Assembly: GCA_016208105.1 (NCBI GenBank)
Contig: JACQYS010000008.1
Location: 62,001 to 126,000 of the forward strand
Reading direction: 5' to 3'
Origin: Desulfovibrio sp.
GTDB lineage: Bacteria; Desulfobacterota; Desulfovibrionia; Desulfovibrionales; Desulfovibrionaceae
DNA: 64,000 bases
The notes beneath the pieces were generated by a model. That model was given only the letters and a program-made list of their open reading frames with translations, had not been told where the DNA came from and made no database searches. A program made the translations under genes and the position numbers. Of the stretch, positions 18,112 through 27,359 are shown piece after piece (positions within the stretch are counted from its first letter, which is position 1; the number at the start of each line of letters is the position of its first letter).

Positions 18112-19643
18112 AGGTCCTTCCTAATCAGTTTGACCACGCGCAGGACGTTTTCGCTGCCGCGGCGTTTGAGTTCGCAGACATCGGAAAGTTTACAGATGAT
18201 GAACATTCCACGGCCGCATTCCGACTCGGGAGCGGCGTTCTTGAAGCTCACGTTGTCGCCGAAGCCCTTGCCCCAATCCGCCACCTCGAACTCGACCGAA
18301 CGGCCAGGATGCAGACGCAGACGCACCTCCAAGGCTCCTTCGCCTCCTTGGTACGCATGCCGGCTGACGTTTGCGCAGGCCTCGGTGAGCACAATGTCCA
18401 GATCGTGAAGGATGTCCGGGTCGGATATGTATTCGCCCACAACCGCAACGGCGTCCTTGGCCAAGCTCCGGCTGGCGGATGCAGAGGATATCCCCTTGAA
18501 CACCCGGGTCAAAGGGCTGCCCACGTTGACCCACAGGGCTGTCACGTCATCGATGAACACCGGCCCGGACCGCTCGCCGCATAAATTTTCCAGAAGAGTC
18601 TGCAGAGTGAAACGGCCGGAAGACAGGAGGTTTTCGGCGAGCAGCTTGAAGTTCTCCAGGCCGAAAATCTCCCGTTCCAGCCCCCGCCACTCGTACCAGC
18701 CGTCCGTATAAAGAAAAAGCCCGGCCGGTTTGGTGAAAGAGATGGTTCGGGTTTTGAATTCCTGTTCGAAAAAGCCCAGCACCGACCCGGTCGGGTCAAG
18801 CCATTGGGGTTTGCCGTCACTCCACAAGAGCGGTGGGCAGTGCCCCGCGTTGACGTAGGTCAGCGTGCACGTGTTGGGATCGATGTCCGCCGCGGCCAGG
18901 GTCACGAAGTCCGGTTCCTCACCGATGGATGACAAAAGATGGTGGCTGGCCAGGGAGAGCGTTTCCCCCAGGGAGAGATAGTGGGTTTGGGAGACGCGCA
19001 CCAGGGTTCGCACCACGGCCATGAGAAAGGCGGCCCGCGCCCCGTGCCCGGACACGTCCGCCACGACGACCCGCATGGTTCCGTCGGGAAGAGTAAAGAA
19101 GTCGTAGTAGTCGCCGCTGGCCCTGCCCGAAGGGCGGTAGAGGCACTCCACCGTGTTCTCCCCCAAAAGCGGAGTGCAGTCCGGCAAAAGCCGCCTCTGC
19201 AGCCCGGCCACCAAGTCAATCTCGCGGCTTATGCGCTCATACGCCTGCCTGAGCCGCCTGTTCAGATTCACCTGTCTGGCGGCGGCTCCCACCCGGGCCA
19301 GGAGTTCCTCCCGGTCGAAGGGCTTGCCCAGAAAATCGTTGGCCCCGGCGGCGAAGGCCTTGGCCTTGAGAGCCTTGGTGTCCTGGGCCGTGAGCACGAT
19401 GATCTGCACTTCGTGGTCCTGGGCCACCCCCCGGATGTGCTGCATCACTTCCAAGCCGGACTTGACGGGCATGTTCATGTCCAGGATGATCACATCGGGC
19501 TTGAAGGTGGCGTGGGCCTCGATGGCCTCGTGACCGTCTTCGGCAGACTGGAGCCGGTACTGCTGCCCAAGAATGTAGGTGAGCAGACGAAGGACTGTTT
19601 TGGAGTCGTCCACCACCAGGACGCGGATGTCCTCGGAGGTCAT
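18099..19643 (-). CDS. Response regulator - PP2C phosphatase - HATPase kinase fusion
   Basis: 514 residues in three domains. A receiver domain (1-125) has phosphoacceptor Asp55 in VIILDMNMP and a conserved Lys in GKPFD. A SpoIIE/RsbU-type PP2C phosphatase (about 165-390) has YRPSGRASGDYYDF, VADVSGHG and a late DDVTALWV. A C-terminal RsbW-like HATPase (about 400-510) has LTEACANVSRHAY and DWGKGFGD. Phosphatase and anti-sigma kinase activities are thus joined in one chain and gated by phosphorylation. The ATG overlaps the dtd stop as TGATG; a longer frame to 19769 runs into dtd. The partner is the STAS protein downstream. It may control motility or surface genes, by context only. Confidence 0.93.
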   Translation of the reverse strand: MTSEDIRVLVVDDSKTVLRLLTYILGQQYRLQSAEDGHEAIEAHATFKPDVIILDMNMPVKSGLEVMQHIRGVAQDHEVQIIVLTAQDTKALKAKAFAAGANDFLGKPFDREELLARVGAAARQVNLNRRLRQAYERISREIDLVAGLQRRLLPDCTPLLGENTVECLYRPSGRASGDYYDFFTLPDGTMRVVVADVSGHGARAAFLMAVVRTLVRVSQTHYLSLGETLSLASHHLLSSIGEEPDFVTLAAADIDPNTCTLTYVNAGHCPPLLWSDGKPQWLDPTGSVLGFFEQEFKTRTISFTKPAGLFLYTDGWYEWRGLEREIFGLENFKLLAENLLSSGRFTLQTLLENLCGERSGPVFIDDVTALWVNVGSPLTRVFKGISSASASRSLAKDAVAVVGEYISDPDILHDLDIVLTEACANVSRHAYQGGEGALEVRLRLHPGRSVEFEVADWGKGFGDNVSFKNAAPESECGRGMFIICKLSDVCELKRRGSENVLRVVKLIRKDLWKT

Positions 19644-20110
19644 CAAGCGAAGTCCCTGCTGTCGAGCATGATGGTCACAGGGCCGCAGTTGGTGAGGGCA
19701 ACAGACATGTCCGCCCCGAAAACACCGGTTTTCACCCGGCCTGGCAGGAGCGCTTCCATATCGGAGCACAGGCGGTCGAAAAGACTCCTGGCCACTTCAG
19801 GGGGGGCGGCTGAGGAGAAGGAAGGACGAAGTCCCTTGCGGCAATCGGCGTACAAGGTGAATTGGGACACAAGCAGAAGCTCGCCGGATGCCTCGGAAAG
19901 ATTCAGGTTCATCTTGCCTGCTTCGTCGGCAAAGATCCGCAGTTTTGGGAGCTTTTCCACCATGGCCCTCCACCACGGGGATTCAGGGGCCTGCGGGCCG
20001 TCGTCCGGCCCGAACCCGGCAAACACAAGAAACCCCTTGGATATGGAGGCCACGCACGCGCCCGACACCTCCACCGAGGCCCCGGCCACACGCTGGATAA
20101 GAAGCCTCAT
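19643..20110 (-). CDS. dtd: D-aminoacyl-tRNA deacylase
   Basis: 155 residues, normal for the family. Both signature motifs are present: SQFTLYADCRKG, containing the SQ-x-x-L element, and NCGPVTIMLDSR, corresponding to the NxGPxT element. The start MRLLIQRVAGASVEV is typical. The enzyme hydrolyses D-aminoacyl-tRNA, for example D-Tyr-tRNA, and so proofreads translation. The start overlaps the queD stop by 4 bases (ATGA) and the stop overlaps the next start, so the gene is translationally coupled on both sides. Confidence 0.96.
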   Translation of the reverse strand: MRLLIQRVAGASVEVSGACVASISKGFLVFAGFGPDDGPQAPESPWWRAMVEKLPKLRIFADEAGKMNLNLSEASGELLLVSQFTLYADCRKGLRPSFSSAAPPEVARSLFDRLCSDMEALLPGRVKTGVFGADMSVALTNCGPVTIMLDSRDFA

Positions 20111-20529
20111 GACACCTCGGAATAGGTGGCCTTGCTTGTGGACTTCTCGAAAACGCTCACCTCGTGTATTCCGGCGGGCAACCCCTCAAGGAGCCTTCCC
20201 AGCTCCCAGTAAATGTAGCGGGCCAGATTCTCGGCCGTGGGATTGCGGCGCTGAAAATAGGGAACGTTGTTCAAATGGGTATGATCCAGTTTGTCCAGAA
20301 CCTGTTTCAAAAAACCCTTGAGGTCCTTGAAATCCATGAGCATCTCCGTGTCATGGGTGAGGCGTTCACCCTGGAACACGGCTTCGACCACGAAGTTGTG
20401 TCCATGCAGCGCCTCGCAGGGTCCGTCGTAGTTACGCAGACAGTGCGAGGAGGAGAATTCGTCGGTGATGGACAGCCTGAACACGCCACGACGCATGGGC
20501 TGCCGCTCGGCAACGGTTTTTGAAGTCAC
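20107..20529 (-). CDS. queD: 6-carboxytetrahydropterin synthase (QueD/PTPS family)
   Basis: 140 residues. The zinc-binding histidines are in FSSSHCL and ALHGHNF. Other family motifs are DFKDLK, LDHTHLNN, NPTAENLARYI and EVSVFEKST, with the catalytic Cys in the GPCEALHGH segment. QueD converts dihydroneopterin triphosphate to 6-carboxytetrahydropterin in the queuosine/7-deazaguanine pathway. No other queuosine gene is in the window. It lies 12 bases after dnaE and overlaps dtd by 4 bases, so the three genes are probably one transcript. An internal Met at residue 12 is an alternative start. Confidence 0.93.
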   Translation of the reverse strand: MTSKTVAERQPMRRGVFRLSITDEFSSSHCLRNYDGPCEALHGHNFVVEAVFQGERLTHDTEMLMDFKDLKGFLKQVLDKLDHTHLNNVPYFQRRNPTAENLARYIYWELGRLLEGLPAGIHEVSVFEKSTSKATYSEVS

Positions 20530-20541
20530 GTTGAGTCCCCT

Positions 20542-23500
20542 TTAAGCCGTGGCCTTGCTTGCCTCAGAGGCCAGGCAGTCGTCCACGGCTTGCCAGAATT
20601 CCGGACAAGGCCCCACCGAGAGGTCCTCGGAGAGCCCGGCCAGACATTCCAAATCGTCGAAAACCAGACGCAGCCTGACCTTGGCTGGACCTGGATACTT
20701 ATTAAAGATTTCCTTGAGTCCCGCAAGGGTGCGGCAGGCGTTGGCCTCCACCCTCACCTCCAGAGGTTCGTCGCCTGCGGCAACGGCCTCGGAAAGCGAC
20801 CGGGCGGACTGCACCACCAGCTTGAGCTTCACCGGGTGGTCGCCGGGCTCCTCGTTCTCCTTGCCGATCTTGGCGGTGATGAGAAGCGGCTGGTCTCCGG
20901 CCAGAAGGTCCCGGCATTTGGCGAAGGCCTCCGGGAAGAAGATGGCTTCGCCGTCGCCAGCGATGTCCTCCAGGCCGCAGAAGGCCATCTTGTCGCCCTT
21001 CTTGGTGATGTGCTCTTTCTTGGTGGTGATCACGGCGGCCACGGTCACTTCGCTGTCCGGAGTGTATCCCTTGCACTCGGAAAGGGTCTTTATGCCCATG
21101 CGCCTGATGTCGCGCGCGTAGACCTTGAGCGGATGGCTGGTGAGGTAGAAGCCCAGGGCCTCCTTTTCCTTGGCCATGAGTTCCTCGTGCCCCCACTCGG
21201 GCACCAGGGCCTCCTCGCAGTTCAGGCCGATGCCCGTGCTCTTGGACTTGGGCACCGGGGCCAGGCTCATGAGCGAAAACTGGCCGGAATTCTTGTCCTC
21301 GGCCCGCTTCTGGCCCTGGGCCACGGCCTTGTCCAGCCCGGCGGCCAGGCATGCCCGCGGCGCGCCGAAGCTGTCCATGGCTCCGGCCTTTATGAGAAAC
21401 TCCAGCACCCGCTTGGTGGTTTTGCGCAGATTCACCCTGGAGGTCAGGTCCACCAGGCTTTCATAGGGCCCGTTCTCCTCGCGCTCGCGCACGATCTCAT
21501 TTATGGCTTCGCCGCCCACGTTCTTGATGCCAGCCAGGCCGTAGACGATCTTGTCTTCCTTCACGCTGAAATGGCGCATGGAGAGGTTCACGTCCGGGGG
21601 CAGCACCTCGATGTCGCGGTCCGTGCAGTCGGAAATGTACTTCAGGACCTTGTCCTGGTTTTCAATGTCGGACGTGATCAGCGCGGCCATGAAGGCCACG
21701 GGGAAGTGGGTCTTCAAAAAGGCCGTGTGGTAGGAGATGAGCGCGTAGGCCGCCGAGTGGGATTTGTTGAACCCGTACTCGGCGAACTTCTCCATGAGGT
21801 CGAAGATTTCATTGGCCTGGGCGTCCGGAATGCCCTTCTTCTGGGTTCCCTCCAGAAAACGCGTGCGCTGCTTGGCCATTTCCTCGGGGTTTTTCTTGCC
21901 CATGGCCCGGCGCAGCAGGTCGCCCTCTCCCAGGGAGTATCCCGAGAGCACCTGGGCGATCTGCATGACCTGCTCCTGGTACACGATGACTCCGTAGGTG
22001 GGCTTGAGCACCGGCTCCAGGTCCGGGTGGGGGTATTTCACCTCCACTATGCCGTGCTTGCGGTCGATGAACTCCTGCACCATGCCCGACCCCAAGGGGC
22101 CCGGACGGTACAGGGCCAGCATGGCGATGATGTCCTCGAAGCAGTTGGGCTTGAGCTGGCGCAGATACTTGCGCATGCCGTCGGATTCCACCTGGAAGAT
22201 GCCGTCGGTGTCGCCCCTGGAAAAGAGCTTGTAGGTTTCCTCGTCCGTCAGGGGCAGGTTGTCCAGGTCCGGCGGCTCGTGACCCATCTCCCTGATGATG
22301 TCCAGGGCGTCCTGGATCACGGTCATGGTTTTAAGACCCAGGAAGTCGAACTTGACCAGGCCGATCTTCTCCACCCGCTTCATGTCCCACTGGGTGACTA
22401 TTTCCTGGTTCTTGCCCTGATAGAGAGGAACGTACTCGGTCATGGCCTTGTCCGAGATGACCACCCCGGCTGCGTGGGTGGAGGCATGGCGGGAAAGCCC
22501 TTCCAGACGGCGCGACACGTCGATGAGCCTTGCGATCTGAGGATCCTGGTCCACGAGTACGGCGAGTTCCGGCTCCATGTTGAGGGCCTTGTCGATGGTC
22601 ATCTTCAGGTCTTCGGGGATGAGCTTGGCTATGCGGTCGGTCTCGCCGTAGCTCATGCCGAGCGCCCGGCCCACGTCGCGGACCACGGCCTTGGCCTTCA
22701 TGGTGCCGAAGGTGGTTATCTGGGCCACGGAATCTCGCCCGTACTTCTCGGACACGTAGCGTATGACCTCGGCGCGGCGGCGCTCGCAGAAGTCCACGTC
22801 GATATCAGGCAAGGAGATGCGTTCGATATTGAGGAAACGCTCGAAAAGAAGATCGTAGGGAAGGGGGTCCAGGTTGGTGATGCGAAGCGCGAAAGCCACA
22901 AGCGACCCGGCCGCCGAGCCGCGTCCCGGACCAACGGGGATGCCCTGGTTCTTGGCCCAGTTGATGAAGTCCTGAACGATGAGGAAATACCCTGGGAAGC
23001 CCATCTTGGCGATGACGTCCAGCTCATAGTCCAAACGGTCCCAGTAACGCTTCTCATCGTCGGGGGGGAGCTTCATCTTGGCCAGGCGCTCGGTGAGGCC
23101 CTTGCGCGCCATGTCCGCCATCTCGTCGTCCAGGGTCTTGCCCTGGGGCACCTCGTATACAGGAAAATGGTGGGTTTTGAGATCAAGCTCCAGGTCAATG
23201 CGCTCGGCAATCTCACAGGTGTTGGCCAGGGCCTGGGGAAGCTCGGGAAAGGCTACGGCCATTTCAGCCGGGGAGCGGTAGTAGAGCTCCTGGGTTGTGA
23301 AGCGCATGCGCTTCTCGTCATCCACCTGGGCCTGGGTCTGGATGCACAGGAGCACGTCGTGGGCCGCTGCGTCTCCGGCTTCCAGGTAATGGCAGTCGTT
23401 GGTGGCCACCAAGGGGAGCTTCATCTCGTCGGCCAGCTCAATGACCATCTTATTGAGCTGGGCCTGCTCGGGCAGGTCGTTGGCCTGGAGTTCCAGGTAG

Positions 23501-24012
23501 AGCCGGTCCGGGAAAAGCGACATGTACTGGCGGGCCATCTCGCGCCCGGCGTCCATGCCTTCCTTAAGCAGAGCCTGATGAATTTCGCCCTTCAGGCAGG
23601 CTGACAGGGCGATGATCCCTTCGCCGTGCGCTGCCAGCAGGGCTTTGTCCACCCTGGGTTTGTAATGGAAGCCGGAAAGATACCCCTCTGAGGAAAGCTT
23701 GAGGAGATTCCTGAATCCAGTCAGGTTCTGGGCCAGCAGGACAAGATGGTACCCGGCGTCGCGCGGGGAGCGGGCGTTCTTCTCGGCCCGGCCGCCCTTG
23801 GCCACATAGACCTCGCAGCCCACGATGGGCTTTATGCCGGCCTTCTTGCAGTATTCGTAGAACACCAGAGCGCCGTGCATGTTGCCGTGGTCGGTTATGG
23901 CCGCTGCCGGGCACCCGAATTCCTTGGCGCGTTTGACGAGATCTCCGATGCGTATGGCACCGTCGAGCAGGGAATATTCTGTATGGCAATGAAGATGCAC
24001 GAAATCAGACAT
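20542..24012 (-). CDS. dnaE: DNA polymerase III alpha subunit
   Basis: 1156 residues, standard for DnaE. The PHP domain opens the protein (HLHCHTEYSLLDGA, residues 7-18). The polymerase core has GPGRGSAAGS (361-370) and the catalytic PDIDVDF (402-408), followed by the fingers, tandem HhH region (VYGLAGIKNVGGEA) and a C-terminal OB domain (VTVAAVITTKKEH). It is the replicative polymerase catalytic subunit. AGGT upstream of the ATG is a modest ribosome-binding site. It heads the long minus-strand run including queD, dtd and the partner-switch genes. Long antisense frames here are GC-driven shadows. Confidence 0.98.
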   Translation of the reverse strand: MSDFVHLHCHTEYSLLDGAIRIGDLVKRAKEFGCPAAAITDHGNMHGALVFYEYCKKAGIKPIVGCEVYVAKGGRAEKNARSPRDAGYHLVLLAQNLTGFRNLLKLSSEGYLSGFHYKPRVDKALLAAHGEGIIALSACLKGEIHQALLKEGMDAGREMARQYMSLFPDRLYLELQANDLPEQAQLNKMVIELADEMKLPLVATNDCHYLEAGDAAAHDVLLCIQTQAQVDDEKRMRFTTQELYYRSPAEMAVAFPELPQALANTCEIAERIDLELDLKTHHFPVYEVPQGKTLDDEMADMARKGLTERLAKMKLPPDDEKRYWDRLDYELDVIAKMGFPGYFLIVQDFINWAKNQGIPVGPGRGSAAGSLVAFALRITNLDPLPYDLLFERFLNIERISLPDIDVDFCERRRAEVIRYVSEKYGRDSVAQITTFGTMKAKAVVRDVGRALGMSYGETDRIAKLIPEDLKMTIDKALNMEPELAVLVDQDPQIARLIDVSRRLEGLSRHASTHAAGVVISDKAMTEYVPLYQGKNQEIVTQWDMKRVEKIGLVKFDFLGLKTMTVIQDALDIIREMGHEPPDLDNLPLTDEETYKLFSRGDTDGIFQVESDGMRKYLRQLKPNCFEDIIAMLALYRPGPLGSGMVQEFIDRKHGIVEVKYPHPDLEPVLKPTYGVIVYQEQVMQIAQVLSGYSLGEGDLLRRAMGKKNPEEMAKQRTRFLEGTQKKGIPDAQANEIFDLMEKFAEYGFNKSHSAAYALISYHTAFLKTHFPVAFMAALITSDIENQDKVLKYISDCTDRDIEVLPPDVNLSMRHFSVKEDKIVYGLAGIKNVGGEAINEIVREREENGPYESLVDLTSRVNLRKTTKRVLEFLIKAGAMDSFGAPRACLAAGLDKAVAQGQKRAEDKNSGQFSLMSLAPVPKSKSTGIGLNCEEALVPEWGHEELMAKEKEALGFYLTSHPLKVYARDIRRMGIKTLSECKGYTPDSEVTVAAVITTKKEHITKKGDKMAFCGLEDIAGDGEAIFFPEAFAKCRDLLAGDQPLLITAKIGKENEEPGDHPVKLKLVVQSARSLSEAVAAGDEPLEVRVEANACRTLAGLKEIFNKYPGPAKVRLRLVFDDLECLAGLSEDLSVGPCPEFWQAVDDCLASEASKATA

Positions 24013-24159
24013 TTATAACTACCTGTAAATGCGTGATTATTTTTGAGACTGGAAGAGCCGCTCCGCCCATACCCCTAGCCCATTACACGCGGAAAGCCAA
24101 TCCTTGGAGGATTCTTAGGGCACTCGACCAGTCCGGCGCCCGCCAGGAATGGGAGCCCC

Positions 24160-25710
24160 CTACCCGCTCACCCGCATGGCCGCCGCCGGATTGATCCTGG
24201 CGATGCGCGACAGCACCTGGCGCGTATGGGACTTGCCTTCGTCGCTCACGTCCAGGGACAACACGTCGTAAGCGGCCAGCAGCGCGCGCAGAGCCGTGTC
24301 CGGCTCCCACTGTTCCAGCTTGTACTGGTCGATAAGGCTTAGGAGCTCGTCGATGTTCGGCCCGGCCAGGTCTGCCCGGCCGGACTGGGAAAGCATTCCG
24401 GCAATGGCGATGAGGCAGTCGAAGCGTTCCCGGCCTGACCGGGATTGCCTGAGCGCCTCCTGCAGGGTGGTCACGGCGTCGACGAATTTTTTCTGCGCCG
24501 CCAGGGCCTGGGCCGACTCAAACGCCTTGCCCAGGGGCGAATCCGAAGACGCGGCTTCCATGGAGGAGCCTGCCCCCAGAGCGATGGACTTGAGCCAGGT
24601 TCTTGTTTCGGCGTCGGCAAAGGGCGTCCCGTCCGAGAAGCTCATGGCTTCGATGCCCTTGAGCCGCGCGACGTAGAGCGCGGTCTGGGCCTTGAGCGAA
24701 TCCAGGGCCGGGGCCCCTTTGGCGCCAAGTGAATCCAGGGCCTGGGCGGACAGGCGGGAAAGGTCCAGCCAGAAGAGATACACCGGCACCTGCGATTCTG
24801 CCCGGCGCGCGGCTTCCTCGTACTGCCTGCCTGAGACCAACTGGGCGATGGAGGATTTGATGCTCTCGTCGGGCGCCGGGATCATGGTCTGGCCCTTGTC
24901 CGCGGGAGGGAGCCCGTCCACCTTGATCCATGCCCCGAGACGGTTCAGCACATAGGCCCTGGGATCGCTGGCATCGGCTTCCAATAGAACTGCCGCGGTG
25001 GAAACCATCTGGCCAAGGCAGGCCTCCAGGCTGGCGGCCGGATCCGCAGGTCTGGCTGGCTGTGAAGGAGCGGAGCTGGCCGGGCGCGGTTGAGCCTGGG
25101 CGACAGGCTGCGCTGTTTGTTGGACGTCGTTTCCGGTTTCGGGTGCTGGCGGCGCCTCCTCCTTGGGAGTCTCCACGGGAAGGCGCTTGGCGAATTCCAG
25201 CAGATCGCGGAGCCCCGGGCCGTCCGGTACGTTCTCGGCCACGAACTTGTCCAGGGTATCGAACCCCGAGACCAGCCGTTGCACCACGTCCTGAGGAAAG
25301 GTGGAATCCGTGGTGAAGGCATCCACAAAGGCCTGCACCTGGTCTCTGAACCAACCTATGGCGTTGGCCCGGCCACGCATGCGGTTCTTGGGGGGAAAAA
25401 GGGTATCCCAGTAGGTGGTGGTCACGTCCGCCAGCAGGTTCACTCCGTCCGCCAGACCTGGGATGGCGTTTTTCTTCAGAAGCGCCACGGCCATGTACGC
25501 GGCTGTGGGCAGGTGCTTGCCTTTGGTGGTGAGGATGGTCTCCGAGAGTTTGAGAACATTTTCCCAGTCGATACCCTGCTTGTTCGCCGAGGGCATGGAA
25601 AGCTTGTCTATCTCGGCCTGAAGCTGTTCGAACTCCGGTTCATAGGAGGGATCGATTCCGGCCGGCTGAGCGGCGGAAATGGGGGTTTTGCCAACGTCTT
25701 GTATGTCCAT
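24160..25710 (-). CDS. tssA: Type VI secretion protein TssA (ImpA N-terminal family)
   Basis: 516 residues. The N-terminal ImpA domain (about 15-130) contains DPSYEPEFEQLQAEIDKL, DWENVLKLSETIL, THKGKHL-like residues (TTKGKHLPTAAYM) and WDTLFPP. After a proline/glutamine-rich linker (about 165-215), the C-terminal region is helical (VasJ-like) with FVDAVTTLQEALRQSRSGRERF. TssA helps prime sheath-tube assembly at the baseplate and may cap the growing tail. It is separated from tssM by the modA-hydrolase-tunR block. The start has only a weak ribosome-binding site. Confidence 0.92.
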   Translation of the reverse strand: MDIQDVGKTPISAAQPAGIDPSYEPEFEQLQAEIDKLSMPSANKQGIDWENVLKLSETILTTKGKHLPTAAYMAVALLKKNAIPGLADGVNLLADVTTTYWDTLFPPKNRMRGRANAIGWFRDQVQAFVDAFTTDSTFPQDVVQRLVSGFDTLDKFVAENVPDGPGLRDLLEFAKRLPVETPKEEAPPAPETGNDVQQTAQPVAQAQPRPASSAPSQPARPADPAASLEACLGQMVSTAAVLLEADASDPRAYVLNRLGAWIKVDGLPPADKGQTMIPAPDESIKSSIAQLVSGRQYEEAARRAESQVPVYLFWLDLSRLSAQALDSLGAKGAPALDSLKAQTALYVARLKGIEAMSFSDGTPFADAETRTWLKSIALGAGSSMEAASSDSPLGKAFESAQALAAQKKFVDAVTTLQEALRQSRSGRERFDCLIAIAGMLSQSGRADLAGPNIDELLSLIDQYKLEQWEPDTALRALLAAYDVLSLDVSDEGKSHTRQVLSRIARINPAAAMRVSG

Positions 25711-25803
25711 GGCGCATCTCGGTTGGTGTTAAGCGGGCGAGGTCCGTGATGACTCGCGGCCCCCGCCCTCCATCTAACCCGAATACGCCGCAGGCAACAA
25801 CAC

Positions 25804-26562
25804 CTAAGGCTTTTGGAATCCGTATTTGGCCAATATGGCCTGCCCTTCTGAACTCAACACGAACTGAACAAAGGCTTCAGCAGCCTGCTTGTCTTTCGAG
25901 GTCTGAACAATGGCCAGGGGATACAGTACCGGAGATTTGGTGGGTATTGCCGCCACCATCTCAACAGAGTCTTTGGCTATCATGGCGTCCGTTGCGAACA
26001 CGAAGCCCGCGTCCACCTCGGCCCGGGTAAGATAATCCAACACCTGTTTCACGTTGTTTCCGAAAATAAGTTTTTGCTGCAGGGAGTCCCACAATCCAGC
26101 TGCCATGAGCGCTTCGCGGGTGTAGCGCCCGACCGGCACGGTCTCCGGCTGTCCCATGCCGATGCGCGCCACCTCCGGCTTGCTCAAATCCTGCAGGGAG
26201 GTCACCTTGCCCCCGCCAGTCTTGGGCCTGGCCAGCACCAGGGAGTTGGCCACGAAATCCTTCCGGGATTCCTTCACGATCAAATCCTTTGCTTGGGCGC
26301 GGTCCATGGTCTCCTGGTCAGCGGAAGCGAACACGTCCACAGGAGCTCCCGCCTCTATCTGGGCCAAAAGCGCCCCGGAGGCCGCAAAGTTGGTGTGCAC
26401 CGTGAACCCCGGGTTGGCCTTTTCGAAGGCCTGTTTGATCCCGGTAAAGGCGGCTGTCAGGCTCGCGGCTCCGGACACGGTCACCGATTGAGCCCAAATT
26501 TCAGCGGACGAACCCAACACCATCGTGAACAAGAGCATGGGCAGCACGAAAAATTTCTTCAT
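25804..26562 (-). CDS. modA: Molybdate/tungstate-binding periplasmic protein ModA
   Basis: 252 residues. An N-terminal signal peptide (MKKFFVLPMLLFTMVLG, cleavage likely after IWA) precedes a family-1 ModA solute-binding fold with VSGAASLTAAFTGIKQAFE, TNFAASGALLAQIEAGAPVD, VFASADQ and FVFATDAMIA. It captures molybdate or tungstate for an ABC importer. No modB or modC is present, so the partner permease must be elsewhere. The ATG at 26562 has AGGAG at 7 bases; an extension to 26616 adds 18 residues before the signal peptide. It lies 93 bases before tssA and downstream of a hydrolase homologue. TunR, divergent nearby, is a likely regulator. Confidence 0.95.
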   Translation of the reverse strand: MKKFFVLPMLLFTMVLGSSAEIWAQSVTVSGAASLTAAFTGIKQAFEKANPGFTVHTNFAASGALLAQIEAGAPVDVFASADQETMDRAQAKDLIVKESRKDFVANSLVLARPKTGGGKVTSLQDLSKPEVARIGMGQPETVPVGRYTREALMAAGLWDSLQQKLIFGNNVKQVLDYLTRAEVDAGFVFATDAMIAKDSVEMVAAIPTKSPVLYPLAIVQTSKDKQAAEAFVQFVLSSEGQAILAKYGFQKP

Positions 26563-26594
26563 ATACAACTCCTGGAATTCATCGATTGACTTCT

Positions 26595-27359
26595 TCAATG
26601 GTTCCGGGTTTGCCACGCCGGCTCCTGGCCGTTTTTTCTGACGGGATTACCATTCCCCATGTGCCGGACAATCGAATCCAACGTTTTGGCCAAACGACCG
26701 GGATTGGTAACCATTGGCAATGGCCCTGTGGCCAGTTCCAACACCCTCATGCCCGTAAGCGCCGCTCTGGCTGCCTGAGCCCCGACTGCCGGATCATCCA
26801 GGACAGTGGTGCGCAGATAGATGCACGGTTTTTCCCTGTCTCTTGTTCCATAAGGGTAAGGGGTGCCGAGGCATTGGCGAGGGAACGGCTGAAGCCGAAC
26901 CGATAACCAGCGCGCCATCTCCCGGCATCTCACTCCAAAGGTCTCCACAGGAGGCGGAGCAACGAGCCACTCCGAGCCGTTCTGCCGCGCGCTCAACCTG
27001 CCGCCTCCCTTGCCGGATGCCTCAAGAAAAGTCGCCCCTCGCTCAGGGACCACTCCGTCAAGGTGCACCACTCCGGCAACCTTTCCGCCGTGCCTGTGGG
27101 CCACTGCCGAGGCGATCATTCCCCCATAGCCATGGCCCACAAGTATCGCCTGATCCAAATCCTCGTGAAAGAGCATCTGGGCCACGTCCTCCACATGCAT
27201 GGCCAGGACGATCTCCGGACGTAGAAGGTGCGCGCGCTCTCCGCATCCCGTAAGGGTTGGCCGATGCACGTCATGCCCCAGCGCGCGCAAGGCCTTGGCT
27301 GTACGGCCCCAAATCCATCCGCCGGTGAACGCCCCGTGGATCAGAACGAAGACGGCCAC
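26595..27359 (-). CDS. Alpha/beta hydrolase-fold protein lacking catalytic Ser and His
   Basis: 254 residues with a clear alpha/beta hydrolase fold: FVLIHGAFTGGWIWG at the oxyanion-hole end, TLTGCGERAHL, then the nucleophile elbow. That elbow reads GHGYGG, with Gly77 (codon GGC) where GHSYGG has the catalytic Ser. The C-terminal segment, which in relatives reads TGH followed by an acidic or polar residue, reads TGPLPMVTNP, so the catalytic His is also gone. It is probably a non-catalytic homologue or a decaying gene, although the frame is intact. The start is GTG with GGGGAG upstream. It lies 32 bases before modA in the same direction. Confidence 0.85.
   Translation of the reverse strand: MAVFVLIHGAFTGGWIWGRTAKALRALGHDVHRPTLTGCGERAHLLRPEIVLAMHVEDVAQMLFHEDLDQAILVGHGYGGMIASAVAHRHGGKVAGVVHLDGVVPERGATFLEASGKGGGRLSARQNGSEWLVAPPPVETFGVRCREMARWLSVRLQPFPRQCLGTPYPYGTRDREKPCIYLRTTVLDDPAVGAQAARAALTGMRVLELATGPLPMVTNPGRLAKTLDSIVRHMGNGNPVRKNGQEPAWQTRNH

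Noticed and set aside
16399-18408. 669-codon plus-strand open frame opposite the CgeB-like and STAS genes
   Set aside because: It is antisense to genes with clear family motifs, and its composition is rich in His, Gly and Arg as expected for a shadow frame.
20590-23604. 1004-codon plus-strand open frame opposite dnaE
   Set aside because: It is a GC-driven shadow of an intact, highly conserved polymerase gene, with no recognisable domains.
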